Below are positions 20,601 through 27,433 of a stretch of DNA of 64,000 nt, piece by piece (position 1 is the stretch's first letter; each line of letters starts with the position of its first letter). The translations under genes and the position numbers were made by a program. The notes below the pieces were generated by a model, which was given only the letters and a program-made list of their open reading frames with translations, ran no database searches and was not told the DNA's origin. Source of the DNA: Alphaproteobacteria bacterium (GTDB lineage: Bacteria > Pseudomonadota > Alphaproteobacteria > DSM-16000 > Inquilinaceae); the NCBI GenBank assembly GCA_028281925.1, contig JANQIX010000052.1, positions 29,831-93,830 of the forward strand, given 5' to 3'.

Positions 20601-23600
20601 GATGCCGTCCAGCAGCGTGGTGAACACGTTGCCGTCGACAGTCGCGTCGACTGCCGCGCTGGTGGCGGTGCCAAGCTGAACGCCCGTCTCAACACCGGTT
20701 CCGGTGAACGTGATCGGGTCGATGTTGACGCCCGTAACCTCCGCATCCGGCCCACCCGCGGCGTCGACCAGATTGTCCGCATCCGCCACGACGAAGCCGG
20801 CATCGACGTCGCCGCCGAAATTGCTGTGGGCGTCGACGGCGTTGACATCGATCGCCGCCCCCGTCGCGCCTGTCACCTTCAGGCCATCCACCCACAGCTC
20901 GACGCTGCCGCCGAACGCCCCGTCGAGCCCCTCCAGGGTGCTGGTGCCGACGATCACCTCGCCGATGCCGGTACTGCCGGCCAGATTGACGGCCAGCTGT
21001 AGGCTGTTGTCGAACGTTCCGCCGCCCACAACCAGCGCCCCGAGATCCACCAAGCCGTTGGCCGTGTCGTCGGCGTGATGGAAGACGCGGGCCTCGATGG
21101 CAGCGTACTGGTCCGCCGTCGCATCGCCTGCCGCCACACCGTCGAACGTTGCGCCCGTGGCATCGATCATCAGGTCCGGCGCCGGCGTGCCGCCGTTGCC
21201 CAGCACGACGAGGAAGGCGCCCAGATCGCCGTTGATGTCGCCGAACTGGGTGTTGCCGAGGCTGAAGGCGGACGGACCGCCGGTCGCGATCTGAGAGAGG
21301 TACAGCCCCGTGCCCCAGGCGGAGGTCGATCCGCCGCCGCCGATGGTGACATCGGTGAAGCTCAGACCATCGGCGTTGCTGTAGCCCTGGATACCGACCA
21401 GGGGACCGCCGTTGCCGATCCGGTCGATCTCAGCAGGATCGGTGATTGCCTCGTTGAAATAGTCGCCCGTCACGCTGACGCCGGTGAACGCCACCTCGCC
21501 CATCGCCTGCGTGCCCGACGGAAAGCCGGTGTCGACGCCGCGCAGCTGGATGCCGTACCGGCCCTCGCCGCCGCCGACGATCGTCACGTTCGTCAAGTCG
21601 GCATCGCCGTTGAAGAAGAAGAGCCGCAGGTCGCCCCGGCCCTTCGATCCGGCCATGGCACTGGACGTGCCATCGCGACCATTGTCTTCCAGCACGGTGT
21701 TGGAAATACCGACATAATCAATCGGGGATGCGGTGCTGGTCGCCTGGCTGCCCTGGATCGCGATCCCGTTCTCATAGAACCCGGTCGCATAGACGTCGTC
21801 GATCAGCAGCTGGTCCAGTTCGGCCGTGACGTCTGCCAGAATGCCGAACTGCGCCGTGTTATTGCCCTCGAACCGGAAGCCGGAGATGTCGACCGTACCG
21901 CCACCGGCGATGCCGGTGACATGCATGCCGATGCCCGACGTGATCGAGATCGTGGTCGTATTGCCCGACCCGTCGCCGACCAGCGTCAGCGCCTTGTCGA
22001 TCACCACCGATTCCGTGAATGTGCCGGCGCTTGCCGTGACCGTCGCGCCAGCGCCGGAATCGTCGATGGCCGACTGGATCTGGCCGTAAATCGTCTGGGT
22101 CGCCGCGCGACCTCCGTCCTCGTCGAGGTCCGTCGTCACGTACCGGTCGAACGTGTTGCCGGCGATCATCAGGTCATCCAGCGAAGGCACGTCGGCCGCA
22201 CCATAGGCGCCGATATGCACCGGATTGTCCTGGAAGATATTGCCCGTGATGGTCCGTGTCGCGGCACCGCCCAGGCCCAGCCCCTCGAACGCGCTGTTGG
22301 CGAAGGTGTTGCCGTCGATCGTGACACCGATCGGGCCTGACGGCCCATCGTGCGACATGCCGACATTGTTGGCGTCGAACACGTTGCCCTGGACCACAAC
22401 GTCATCGGCCTGCGGATTGACGTAAACACCCGTCGCCCAACCGGTGAAGCTGTTGTTGACGATATCGATATCCGTGACGCCGGCCGACGAGGTGACGATG
22501 CCCCGCGCGCCGCCGAACCCGCCGGTGCGCGAGAATATGGTGTTCTCGATCGTCACGCCATCCGCGTTGTTGTTCAGATAGACGCCCGCCGTCTCGCCCA
22601 GGATCGATGCACCTTCGGCGATCGTGAGGCCGGCGATGGTGACACCGCTGACACCCGCATCGACCAGGATGCCGCCGACGATCTCGCTTTCATCCCCGCG
22701 TGCGCCGGTGTTCGGGTCGATCAGCGCGTTGTTGGCGCCGGCCAGCGTCAGGCTTCTGTCGATCACGACAGTCTCGGCGTAGGTCCCGGCCGCCACGGTT
22801 ACGGTCGGCATGACGCCCGCGATGACGTTGTTGGCGACGTCGATACCCTGCTGAACGGACCCACCGGCACCCACATTCACAGTCGTGGCAATACCGCTGT
22901 CCGGAGTGGCCGTGTCGCCTGACAAGGAGCCGTCGATCTGCAGCGTGCTGCCCAGATTGATGGTCTCTGCCAGCAGCCCGACATTCGCTGGCCCGTTGGC
23001 CGATGCCGAGGCGTTGTCGCCGCTGATGGTCACGCCCGCCTGGATGTCGATCAGGCTGCCGGGGGGCGCCAGCCCGCCCAGCGCATCGTCGGCGATCAGG
23101 TTCAGGTCCGTGCCGCTGGTCCAGGTGACCGACGCGCCCGTCTGGAAGGTGATGATCGGCTCACCCGTACCTGCACCGATCACACTGGTGTTCAGCGTCA
23201 CGTCGTTCAGCGCCAACAGCGCCGACAGCGTGACATCCGGCAACAGGCCGATGGCCGGCGCCGCGCATCCCGGGCCGAACTGGCAGACATCGATTACCAG
23301 CGGGTCGATCAGCAGCTCACCATAGGCACCGTTCGGCGCCGACGTATCGACAGTGCCGCCAAAGGCAAGTGCGGCGCCCGAGACCTCAACGAACCCACCA
23401 TCGCCCGATGCGGGGCCGCCGCGTGCGGTGATCGTGCCGTGGAAATGGGCTTCCTCATTCGCCCAGGCGATCACCGTCCCGCCGTCCCCGGCTTCCGTGG
23501 CATCGGCGGCGGCCGTGGCGCCCGCCTCGATGTACACGATGTCGGCTGCAGGAATGAATCCATCGGATTGGAAAGCATCATCCATCACGATGGTGGTGCC

Positions 23601-24803
23601 CGAACGGCCACCGGACGCCGGCGCGCTATAGGCCAGCGCGTCCGTGGGCGTATGGGCGCCACCGCCGGCAGCACCGCCAATCAGCGCAGTGCCGCCGCCG
23701 GCATGGCCCGAGACGTCGACGACCGCCCCGTCCGTAAGCCGGACCGTCTCGCCCAGCACATGCACGGTGCCACCCACTTCATCGGCATCGTCGCCCGTGG
23801 CATCGATGGTCCCGGCCACCGTGACCGTGCCAACGTCGCCGCCCACCAGGGCCACCTGACCGTTGCGCGCCTCCACCGATCGTGCCTGAACCACACCGTC
23901 GAGATTGATGACCGTGTCGATCACGCCGGCCGCCATATCGGCCGTCAGGATCACCTGGCCACCATCGGCGAGAATGGACCCGTCGTTGACCACCAGAGCG
24001 TCGAGCGGGTCACCCGCCGCATCCACCGGTTGGACCGTGGTGGGGTCAGTGATCGTGAAGTTCACCAGCCCATCGCCGTAATAGTCCAACGCGAAACCCT
24101 GGCCGCCGCCCAAGATGACCACGTCCGCGACAATGGCGCCGGAATTGCGGGCGCCAGGCCCGACCAGAGCCACCAGACCGCTGGCACTGATGGAGCCATG
24201 GTTCTCGACCACCGCCGTCGGATCGCCCGCTATGCTGAAGTCCAGCCGGCTTTCCATGAAATCCCGGTTCATGATGTCGAGCGAGGTGGCTACGATCGAC
24301 GCCACATCGATATTGGCCTCCGGACCGAACACCACGCCGGCCGGGTTGGAGATGAAGACTTGGCCATTGGCCGTCAGCGTGCCCAGGATCTGTGAGGCGT
24401 CGCCGGACAGCACACGGTTGAGCGCCGCCGCCAACGCGGAGGGCTGAATGAAGTCGACACTTTCATGCGCCGCGATGTCGAAGGTCTGCCATTCGATGAC
24501 GACGCGGTCCGATCCCTGCCGGATGGTGACGGAGTTGTCGCCGTAGATGATCTCCGCCTCGCCTTCCACCACGATGCCATCCGTCGGCAGCGCAAGCGCC
24601 AGATCGGCGACAAGAAGGTGGCCGCAGAGGGCGGCGGCCGTGAGCGCCGTCGTCCCGGCGACCGCCTTGCGCAAGGCATGCGCCCGTGTAGAACGCCGAG
24701 GCCCGACCCGATGGGTGCGGCGATGTGGCCGTTCGGCTAAGGCGGGATGGAAGGATCCACCGGCTCGGCTGTTGTCCACAGGACTATTGCGACGGATCGG
24801 CAC
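14613..24803 (-). CDS. Giant two-partner-secretion exoprotein with parallel beta-helix repeats
   Basis: A 3,396-residue protein starting at a GTG with AGGGAAAGG upstream. The long N-terminus is Arg-rich (1-46), then a hydrophobic signal core ending near residue 71 (DLALA). Residues about 72-330 are a TPS/haemagglutination domain: GQVFISNPAGVVFG matches the NPNG-type motif of FhaB-like proteins. Two segments with GTYAETVVIDRSLTLAG-type strands introduce a pectin-lyase-like fold, followed by dozens of short repeats to about residue 3210, ending in ANWWGS. The tail is acidic (EEDEDEEEGG between two GGLQPAAG copies) and ends with two Cys. Likely a surface or secreted adhesin. No TpsB transporter is in the window. 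Confidence 0.85.
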   Translation of the reverse strand: MPIRRNSPVDNSRAGGSFHPALAERPHRRTHRVGPRRSTRAHALRKAVAGTTALTAAALCGHLLVADLALALPTDGIVVEGEAEIIYGDNSVTIRQGSDRVVIEWQTFDIAAHESVDFIQPSALAAALNRVLSGDASQILGTLTANGQVFISNPAGVVFGPEANIDVASIVATSLDIMNRDFMESRLDFSIAGDPTAVVENHGSISASGLVALVGPGARNSGAIVADVVILGGGQGFALDYYGDGLVNFTITDPTTVQPVDAAGDPLDALVVNDGSILADGGQVILTADMAAGVIDTVINLDGVVQARSVEARNGQVALVGGDVGTVTVAGTIDATGDDADEVGGTVHVLGETVRLTDGAVVDVSGHAGGGTALIGGAAGGGAHTPTDALAYSAPASGGRSGTTIVMDDAFQSDGFIPAADIVYIEAGATAAADATEAGDGGTVIAWANEEAHFHGTITARGGPASGDGGFVEVSGAALAFGGTVDTSAPNGAYGELLIDPLVIDVCQFGPGCAAPAIGLLPDVTLSALLALNDVTLNTSVIGAGTGEPIITFQTGASVTWTSGTDLNLIADDALGGLAPPGSLIDIQAGVTISGDNASASANGPANVGLLAETINLGSTLQIDGSLSGDTATPDSGIATTVNVGAGGSVQQGIDVANNVIAGVMPTVTVAAGTYAETVVIDRSLTLAGANNALIDPNTGARGDESEIVGGILVDAGVSGVTIAGLTIAEGASILGETAGVYLNNNADGVTIENTIFSRTGGFGGARGIVTSSAGVTDIDIVNNSFTGWATGVYVNPQADDVVVQGNVFDANNVGMSHDGPSGPIGVTIDGNTFANSAFEGLGLGGAATRTITGNIFQDNPVHIGAYGAADVPSLDDLMIAGNTFDRYVTTDLDEDGGRAATQTIYGQIQSAIDDSGAGATVTASAGTFTESVVIDKALTLVGDGSGNTTTISITSGIGMHVTGIAGGGTVDISGFRFEGNNTAQFGILADVTAELDQLLIDDVYATGFYENGIAIQGSQATSTASPIDYVGISNTVLEDNGRDGTSSAMAGSKGRGDLRLFFFNGDADLTNVTIVGGGEGRYGIQLRGVDTGFPSGTQAMGEVAFTGVSVTGDYFNEAITDPAEIDRIGNGGPLVGIQGYSNADGLSFTDVTIGGGGSTSAWGTGLYLSQIATGGPSAFSLGNTQFGDINGDLGAFLVVLGNGGTPAPDLMIDATGATFDGVAAGDATADQYAAIEARVFHHADDTANGLVDLGALVVGGGTFDNSLQLAVNLAGSTGIGEVIVGTSTLEGLDGAFGGSVELWVDGLKVTGATGAAIDVNAVDAHSNFGGDVDAGFVVADADNLVDAAGGPDAEVTGVNIDPITFTGTGVETGVQLGTATSAAVDATVDGNVFTTLLDGIVSVNSIGATMIRGNVMTDIAGSGIRIADTVAGGEGLHILGNDVEAAGAALLFEGVITDLDTLVRVEDNRLVSIGTGDAADGIAFAQAIQSEAAVQITANREISGTDGIDVSQVDNARLTVSGNTLVTGTTEGIAFGGAVGNGAAIEIQDNDDIIGVAAGIGFVGAGSISSGASVTISGNNDGIAATAGSGILFATAITDAAVTIGDGNIIDGDGGSGVRFQSSITGSTIDIVGNSSIQGTDSGIDFAETFAGGSILRITDNTEIIGDGSAEDSDAIDFRRQVNADVIIAGNALVQGADDGIQVVEGITGGTFLVQLNSDITGLDGEGIALLSNDGSDPPLATTAISGGAVVTIDRNRITGNEDTEVILDNPGGGGDGLLISGAIIGGSTLTVTGSTITGFLDGINVFGNVTDSTVMMAENTIDGMVDDGIDFGGQTTGSTVTIRGHRSEGGAGITAADEGVVFLLAVTDSTITIADNSIEAGFDGVLFNGGPIADSTVVIGGPTAEDGNHIVGGDDGIDVDTLVGGTFTVSHNTRIEGTTSDGIEFETTIDGTVVDILDNGLITGGGFDGILFDGTITGATVQIARNDIEGAVEGLDIAEISGGTFSIVDNDRIEGLVDDGIEFETTISGGARVEILGNALIQGADDGVEFGSTPAETPADAVIGDATVVIAGNNAGIVGTAGDGVSLAMTLAGATVLIGPDGDYGGNVIEGGLNGVSVSGAVTGASTIDIVANQRIAGTAADGISFIGQLDAPSVVTIDGNTLIEGGRHGVSAFTTVANTLLISNNAGPLGAAGIVANGGSGIFVDPGVGATGDVDILDNVIDASAGADPDAPASGHGVFLQSVDAGDVLVQGNEIDAEGAGVRLFDSASAGGQLRILDNLIGRTSAVGRHGVWLGAITGATTLVQIGDDDLGNRIVAAEDGVHVDGDIDAGTLRVSSNAEAEPDDPAGDGIIAGDDGIELAAGAIGGGLVEIDGNEIRAGAGVDNDGVRVAGTVSGGAEIRVANNPLISAGHIGVRLDGAITGATVTITGNNDGIFTGVHGVFHGGPITGSTVTIRRNIIDAGNTAGADGDGVHFAGAIVDSEIDVGGATLADGNFITVGQAGAGDGTTHDGVFFGGEISGAADVLIGSNDIDVLTGAGGGAFSFGDMGIRFDGFVNTNAGGTAGVRIADNRIRGGGGQEDRGIAFWGGIGGGSSVDIADNDIQSGDDGIGLFDLLAPAGPDDQAVRDNALVMIEGNRIGGPIQANPGNGIIVQSVTGASRLMIVDNSVFAEGNGVLFEGLIDTTFGSGTPLAAPTFGIEVTGNDLVSETADGVRIFGGVSGSHMQLADNRIEGDVHGVNIGPATVEDPGGHLTNGALIAVSGNAIEGVTQNGVQVGSDVLDSTVALVGNAIEGRLTGVVFDGLVSGAGTDILVVLNPHIVGQQVDGVRFADVTGGSRVTIAGNGWVPEEGSTFADLATELGLSADIIGLAGLVPEVSDDTPWVDWALADGVAGGAGWGRGDDGVDFAGEITGGAQVSIDANREIVGHGDAGIVFNGVLGGSAVEITRNLRITGYDDGIRFAPSETVPGYGVHDSTVLIALNGQALIDEEDYTGEQPVTGEDDPLGDLEAFQPVGSISGLTGDGIDFDDAIGAGSAVTIRESIITVDRVELAENGNVQGLQIEAIEGGDQGRNGIEFARIGEADDVQEAGPTTVKVHNNFILGGFDETEGEPTALAIDGTSQSGILFGGDVFGRTEVFQTYITGHRDAGVAVYERVVIGVAADPATGEEATALLVQQNFLEGNGGFALQHDGIGTVDAQANWWGSTAVGVVDAAILGDGAEGAGGALSDVFFVPFLASGLDTNNETLSGGFGAPGSPPFGFQGGTLFVPEIDDFLGFPTDVETLLDLIRSAQSQLDRPGGASFFTNELGAPYQTNVFGEGFSIGELAGPGGLQPAAGDTGEEDEDEEEGGQQGPINLGGLQPAAGPGSPQAQAEDTCVAAYLGDFWNAAAACQ
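15178..22890 (-). repeat. Parallel beta-helix repeat region of the giant exoprotein
   Basis: About 7.7 kb encodes degenerate units of roughly 20-45 residues built on a pattern like [IV]xG[SA]TVxIxxNxxIxGxDDGIxF. Asn after the first strand and Asp-Gly before the second recur in register, as expected for Asn ladders and turns of a right-handed beta-helix. At DNA level the units share words such as atgccgtc and ccggtgat but have drifted, so they are protein-level repeats rather than exact tandem copies. Confidence 0.8.
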
Positions 24804-25384
24804 GACTTTACCTTTCCCTGTTACCGCCTACCCTGGTATGGGACAGGAAGCCTCGACGTCGCTTGCGCGAGCCCATCCCGGATCGCCGGTCCAACCATAG
24901 TCTTCCTCCACCGCCATTAAAAGAAAGATCAAATTTTATGCTTATTCTCGACAAATAGCGGCATCAATACATTTTTAATCTCTTAGCCGGTGGTGATGTC
25001 AATGCCATTTATTCAGAAATGGCAGCGCCAATTGCCTGCTCATATCTTTGCCGGTTTCCGGGCTTTTACTTTAACCATTTTTCGTCTTGAAAGGCCTCTG
25101 ACTTTTGGAATCGGCAATTCCGGCCACCGGGGTTGGAGATTGATTGCCGCAGCACGCAACATCCCCATCCCGAGTCGGCCACCGGATCGGGATGCCGATG
25201 CAACAGCGCAAAGATGAGAACCGGACTCCGAAATTCCAGTGCGCGTCGAAGCATTGCCCCCTTACAATCTGACCAGCTGTCGCGATCTTAGGCAAGACTC
25301 CGTACGATCGCGAAGGCGTTGTTTGGCAGGATCGCAACGACGCTTCCTCGCAATCGACGCCAAGCCATCGACAGGAGGGCTGAG
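24804..25384. other. Intergenic region upstream of the giant exoprotein
   Basis: No convincing gene was found. About 24910-25090 is clearly AT-richer than the surroundings and is where the exoprotein promoter is expected. On the minus strand a TTGATG and a TAAGCA hexamer 17 bp apart near 24940-24970 are a weak sigma70-like candidate. This would give an untranslated leader of over 100 nt. The rest shows no repeat or RNA structure that I can support. Confidence 0.4.
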
Positions 25385-25474
25385 ATGTCCGACGTCCTGA
25401 GCCGCGGGGAGCCAACTTTACGCTTGCACCTCCGCGCTCGCCGTGCGCCAACGGCAGTGCGGCCGAGCGACTGA
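25385..25474 (+). CDS. Possible 29-codon upstream open frame
   Basis: An ATG with a near-perfect AGGAGGG site 5 nt upstream opens a 29-codon frame rich in Arg, ending at a TGA at 25472. It is in the same frame as the cyclase that starts at 25517 and ends 42 bp before it. The cyclase start itself has no good ribosome site. The frame may be a leader peptide that couples translation, or chance. No similarity is recognised. Confidence 0.25.
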   Translation: MSDVLSRGEPTLRLHLRARRAPTAVRPSD

Positions 25475-25516
25475 CGGCAGCGGGAACGCTGGTCGGCGGC
25501 GGCGCTTGGCGCATCG

Positions 25517-27328
25517 ATGGGACGGCTTCACTCCCGCACCTTCGTCTGGCGGTTTGACAGCCCGCCTGATGCCGTCTGGCCCGCACTGGCTGATACGGTG
25601 CGCGTCAATGAATGCGCCGGCCTGCCGAAACACACGATTGACGAGCAGGTTGGGCCGGACGGATCGGTGCGCTTCACCGCGCGGGCGCGAAAAGGCCCCA
25701 TCGCCCTGGAATGGGAAGAAATCCCCGTCGAATGGGTCGCCGGCCAATGGTTCCGCCATGAGCGGGTGTTCACCAGAGGTCCGCTGGGTAGCCTGATCGC
25801 TACCCTGCGGCTGCAGCCCGACGGACCCGGTGCGATCGGCCGCTACACGCTGGAGGCGTCGGCGCGCAACCTTCTGGGCCGAGCAACCCTCGCCACCGGC
25901 TTCTTTCCGTCCGCGCAGCGGACCTTCACCCATCTGGCCGATCTGGCCCGGGACTGGGCGGCCGGCCGTCGGGCCAGCGCGTTCGAGGCGAAGCCCATCG
26001 ATCTTGACGACGCCCAGCGTCGCCGGCTGGCCGCAACACTCGAGAAGATCGAGGCCTCGGGCAACGGCCATGGGCTGGCGGGGCGGCTGGCCGATCACCT
26101 GACCTCGGCCTTGGAAAGCGACGTGACTCGACTACGGCCGCTTTCGCTGTCAGCGGCCTGGGGCTGCGCGCCGCGCGACGCGATCGAGCTCTGCCTGCAG
26201 GGCGTGGTGGACGGCCTCTTGGAACTGCGCTGGGATCTGCTGTGCCCGCGCTGCCGCGGCGCCAAGATGACGTCGCCTAGCCTGGACCGGCTGCCGACTG
26301 CTGCCCATTGCGGTAGCTGCAACATCGCCTATGACCGGGATTACACGCGCAATGTGGAGGTCACCTTCCGGCCCGCTGCCTGGCTGCGGCCGATCACCGA
26401 CGGCGAATTCTGTCTGTTCGGCCCCATGTCGACGCCGCATATCAGGGCACAACTGGCCGTGGACGCTGGTGGAACGCGCGAGCAGGCGCTCCACCTACCG
26501 CCCGGCGACTATCGTCTGCGGACGCTTGAGATCGGCGGTGAATGCGACGTCACCCTGACTGACGGCACGCTGCCGGCGGTCGTGCTGGCTGGAGGCGCGG
26601 TCACCGCAGGCGACCCGGCGCCCGACGGCACACTGAGGCTGATCAATGGCGAGGGCCGGCGCCGCACGGTGGTCATCGAAGATCGCACCTGGCAACGCGA
26701 CGCACTGACCGGCGACCGGGTGATCGCGCTGCAGGCCTTCCGCGACTTGTTCCCCGATACGGGCTTCCGCCCCGGCGATGAAGCGGCGATCGCGCAGGTG
26801 GCGTTGATGTTCACGGACCTGAAGGCGTCCACTGCACTCTACGAGCGGATCGGGGATGCGTCGGCCTATGCCCTCGTGCGCGCGCACTACCGCTTTCTGA
26901 TCGGCCATGTCCGCGCCCATGACGGCGGCGTGGTGAAGACCATCGGCGACGCCGTCATGGCCGTGTTCAGCGAGCCGCGGCAGGCGGCTGCGGCCGCGCT
27001 GGCCATCCAGCGATCGGTTGCAGCGTTCGACAGGGATCAACCGGGCGAGCCGCTGTCGATCAAGCTGGGGCTGCATGCCGGCCCCTGCGTGGCTGTGACT
27101 TTGAACGGCCGGCTCGACTATTTCGGGCAGACCGTCAACATGGCGGCGCGCCTGCAGGGCCAGAGCGAAGGCGGCGACATCGTGCTGTCGGGCGCGATCC
27201 GGACCGATGCCGGCGTCAAAGACCTTCTTGAGGACATCGAAGTCCGGGAGGATCGGTGCTCGTTGAAGGGTGTGGCAGAACCGGTGACCTTCTATCGTAT
27301 TCCGTCGACGGCGTTTGTCGACGATTGA
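25517..27328 (+). CDS. Adenylate/guanylate cyclase with DUF5939-type sensory region
   Basis: A 603-residue class III nucleotide cyclase. Residues about 1-150 look like a SRPBCC/START-type ligand-binding domain (FVWRFDSPPDAVWPALADT). A zinc-ribbon follows with C243-x2-C246 and C265-x2-C268. The region to about 420 is beta-rich. The catalytic domain (about 425-600) keeps metal-binding Asp434 (MFTDLKAST) and Asp478, Lys474 in VKTIGDAVM, and the NMAAR helix. It should make cAMP or cGMP in the cytoplasm in answer to an unknown ligand. A second, different cyclase starts 105 bp downstream. Confidence 0.85.
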   Translation: MGRLHSRTFVWRFDSPPDAVWPALADTVRVNECAGLPKHTIDEQVGPDGSVRFTARARKGPIALEWEEIPVEWVAGQWFRHERVFTRGPLGSLIATLRLQPDGPGAIGRYTLEASARNLLGRATLATGFFPSAQRTFTHLADLARDWAAGRRASAFEAKPIDLDDAQRRRLAATLEKIEASGNGHGLAGRLADHLTSALESDVTRLRPLSLSAAWGCAPRDAIELCLQGVVDGLLELRWDLLCPRCRGAKMTSPSLDRLPTAAHCGSCNIAYDRDYTRNVEVTFRPAAWLRPITDGEFCLFGPMSTPHIRAQLAVDAGGTREQALHLPPGDYRLRTLEIGGECDVTLTDGTLPAVVLAGGAVTAGDPAPDGTLRLINGEGRRRTVVIEDRTWQRDALTGDRVIALQAFRDLFPDTGFRPGDEAAIAQVALMFTDLKASTALYERIGDASAYALVRAHYRFLIGHVRAHDGGVVKTIGDAVMAVFSEPRQAAAAALAIQRSVAAFDRDQPGEPLSIKLGLHAGPCVAVTLNGRLDYFGQTVNMAARLQGQSEGGDIVLSGAIRTDAGVKDLLEDIEVREDRCSLKGVAEPVTFYRIPSTAFVDD

Positions 27329-27433
27329 CGCGATACCGGCCTTCAACCGTCCCATGGCAGGCCACGTCGCGCCAACTGGCGGACGCGAAGCGAACAGGCT
27401 ACTTTCAGGCGTTTCATTGGGTAACCGTGTCCC

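Noticed and set aside
14472..21002. Two open frames of over 1,000 codons on the plus strand opposite the giant exoprotein
   Set aside because: They mirror the repeat codons of the minus-strand gene in very GC-rich DNA. They have no signal, domain or ribosome site, while the minus strand has a clear TPS domain and start.
15178..22890. CRISPR or tandem DNA repeat array
   Set aside because: Repeats are variable in length and sequence, stay in one reading frame and encode beta-helix units; there are no constant repeats with unique spacers.
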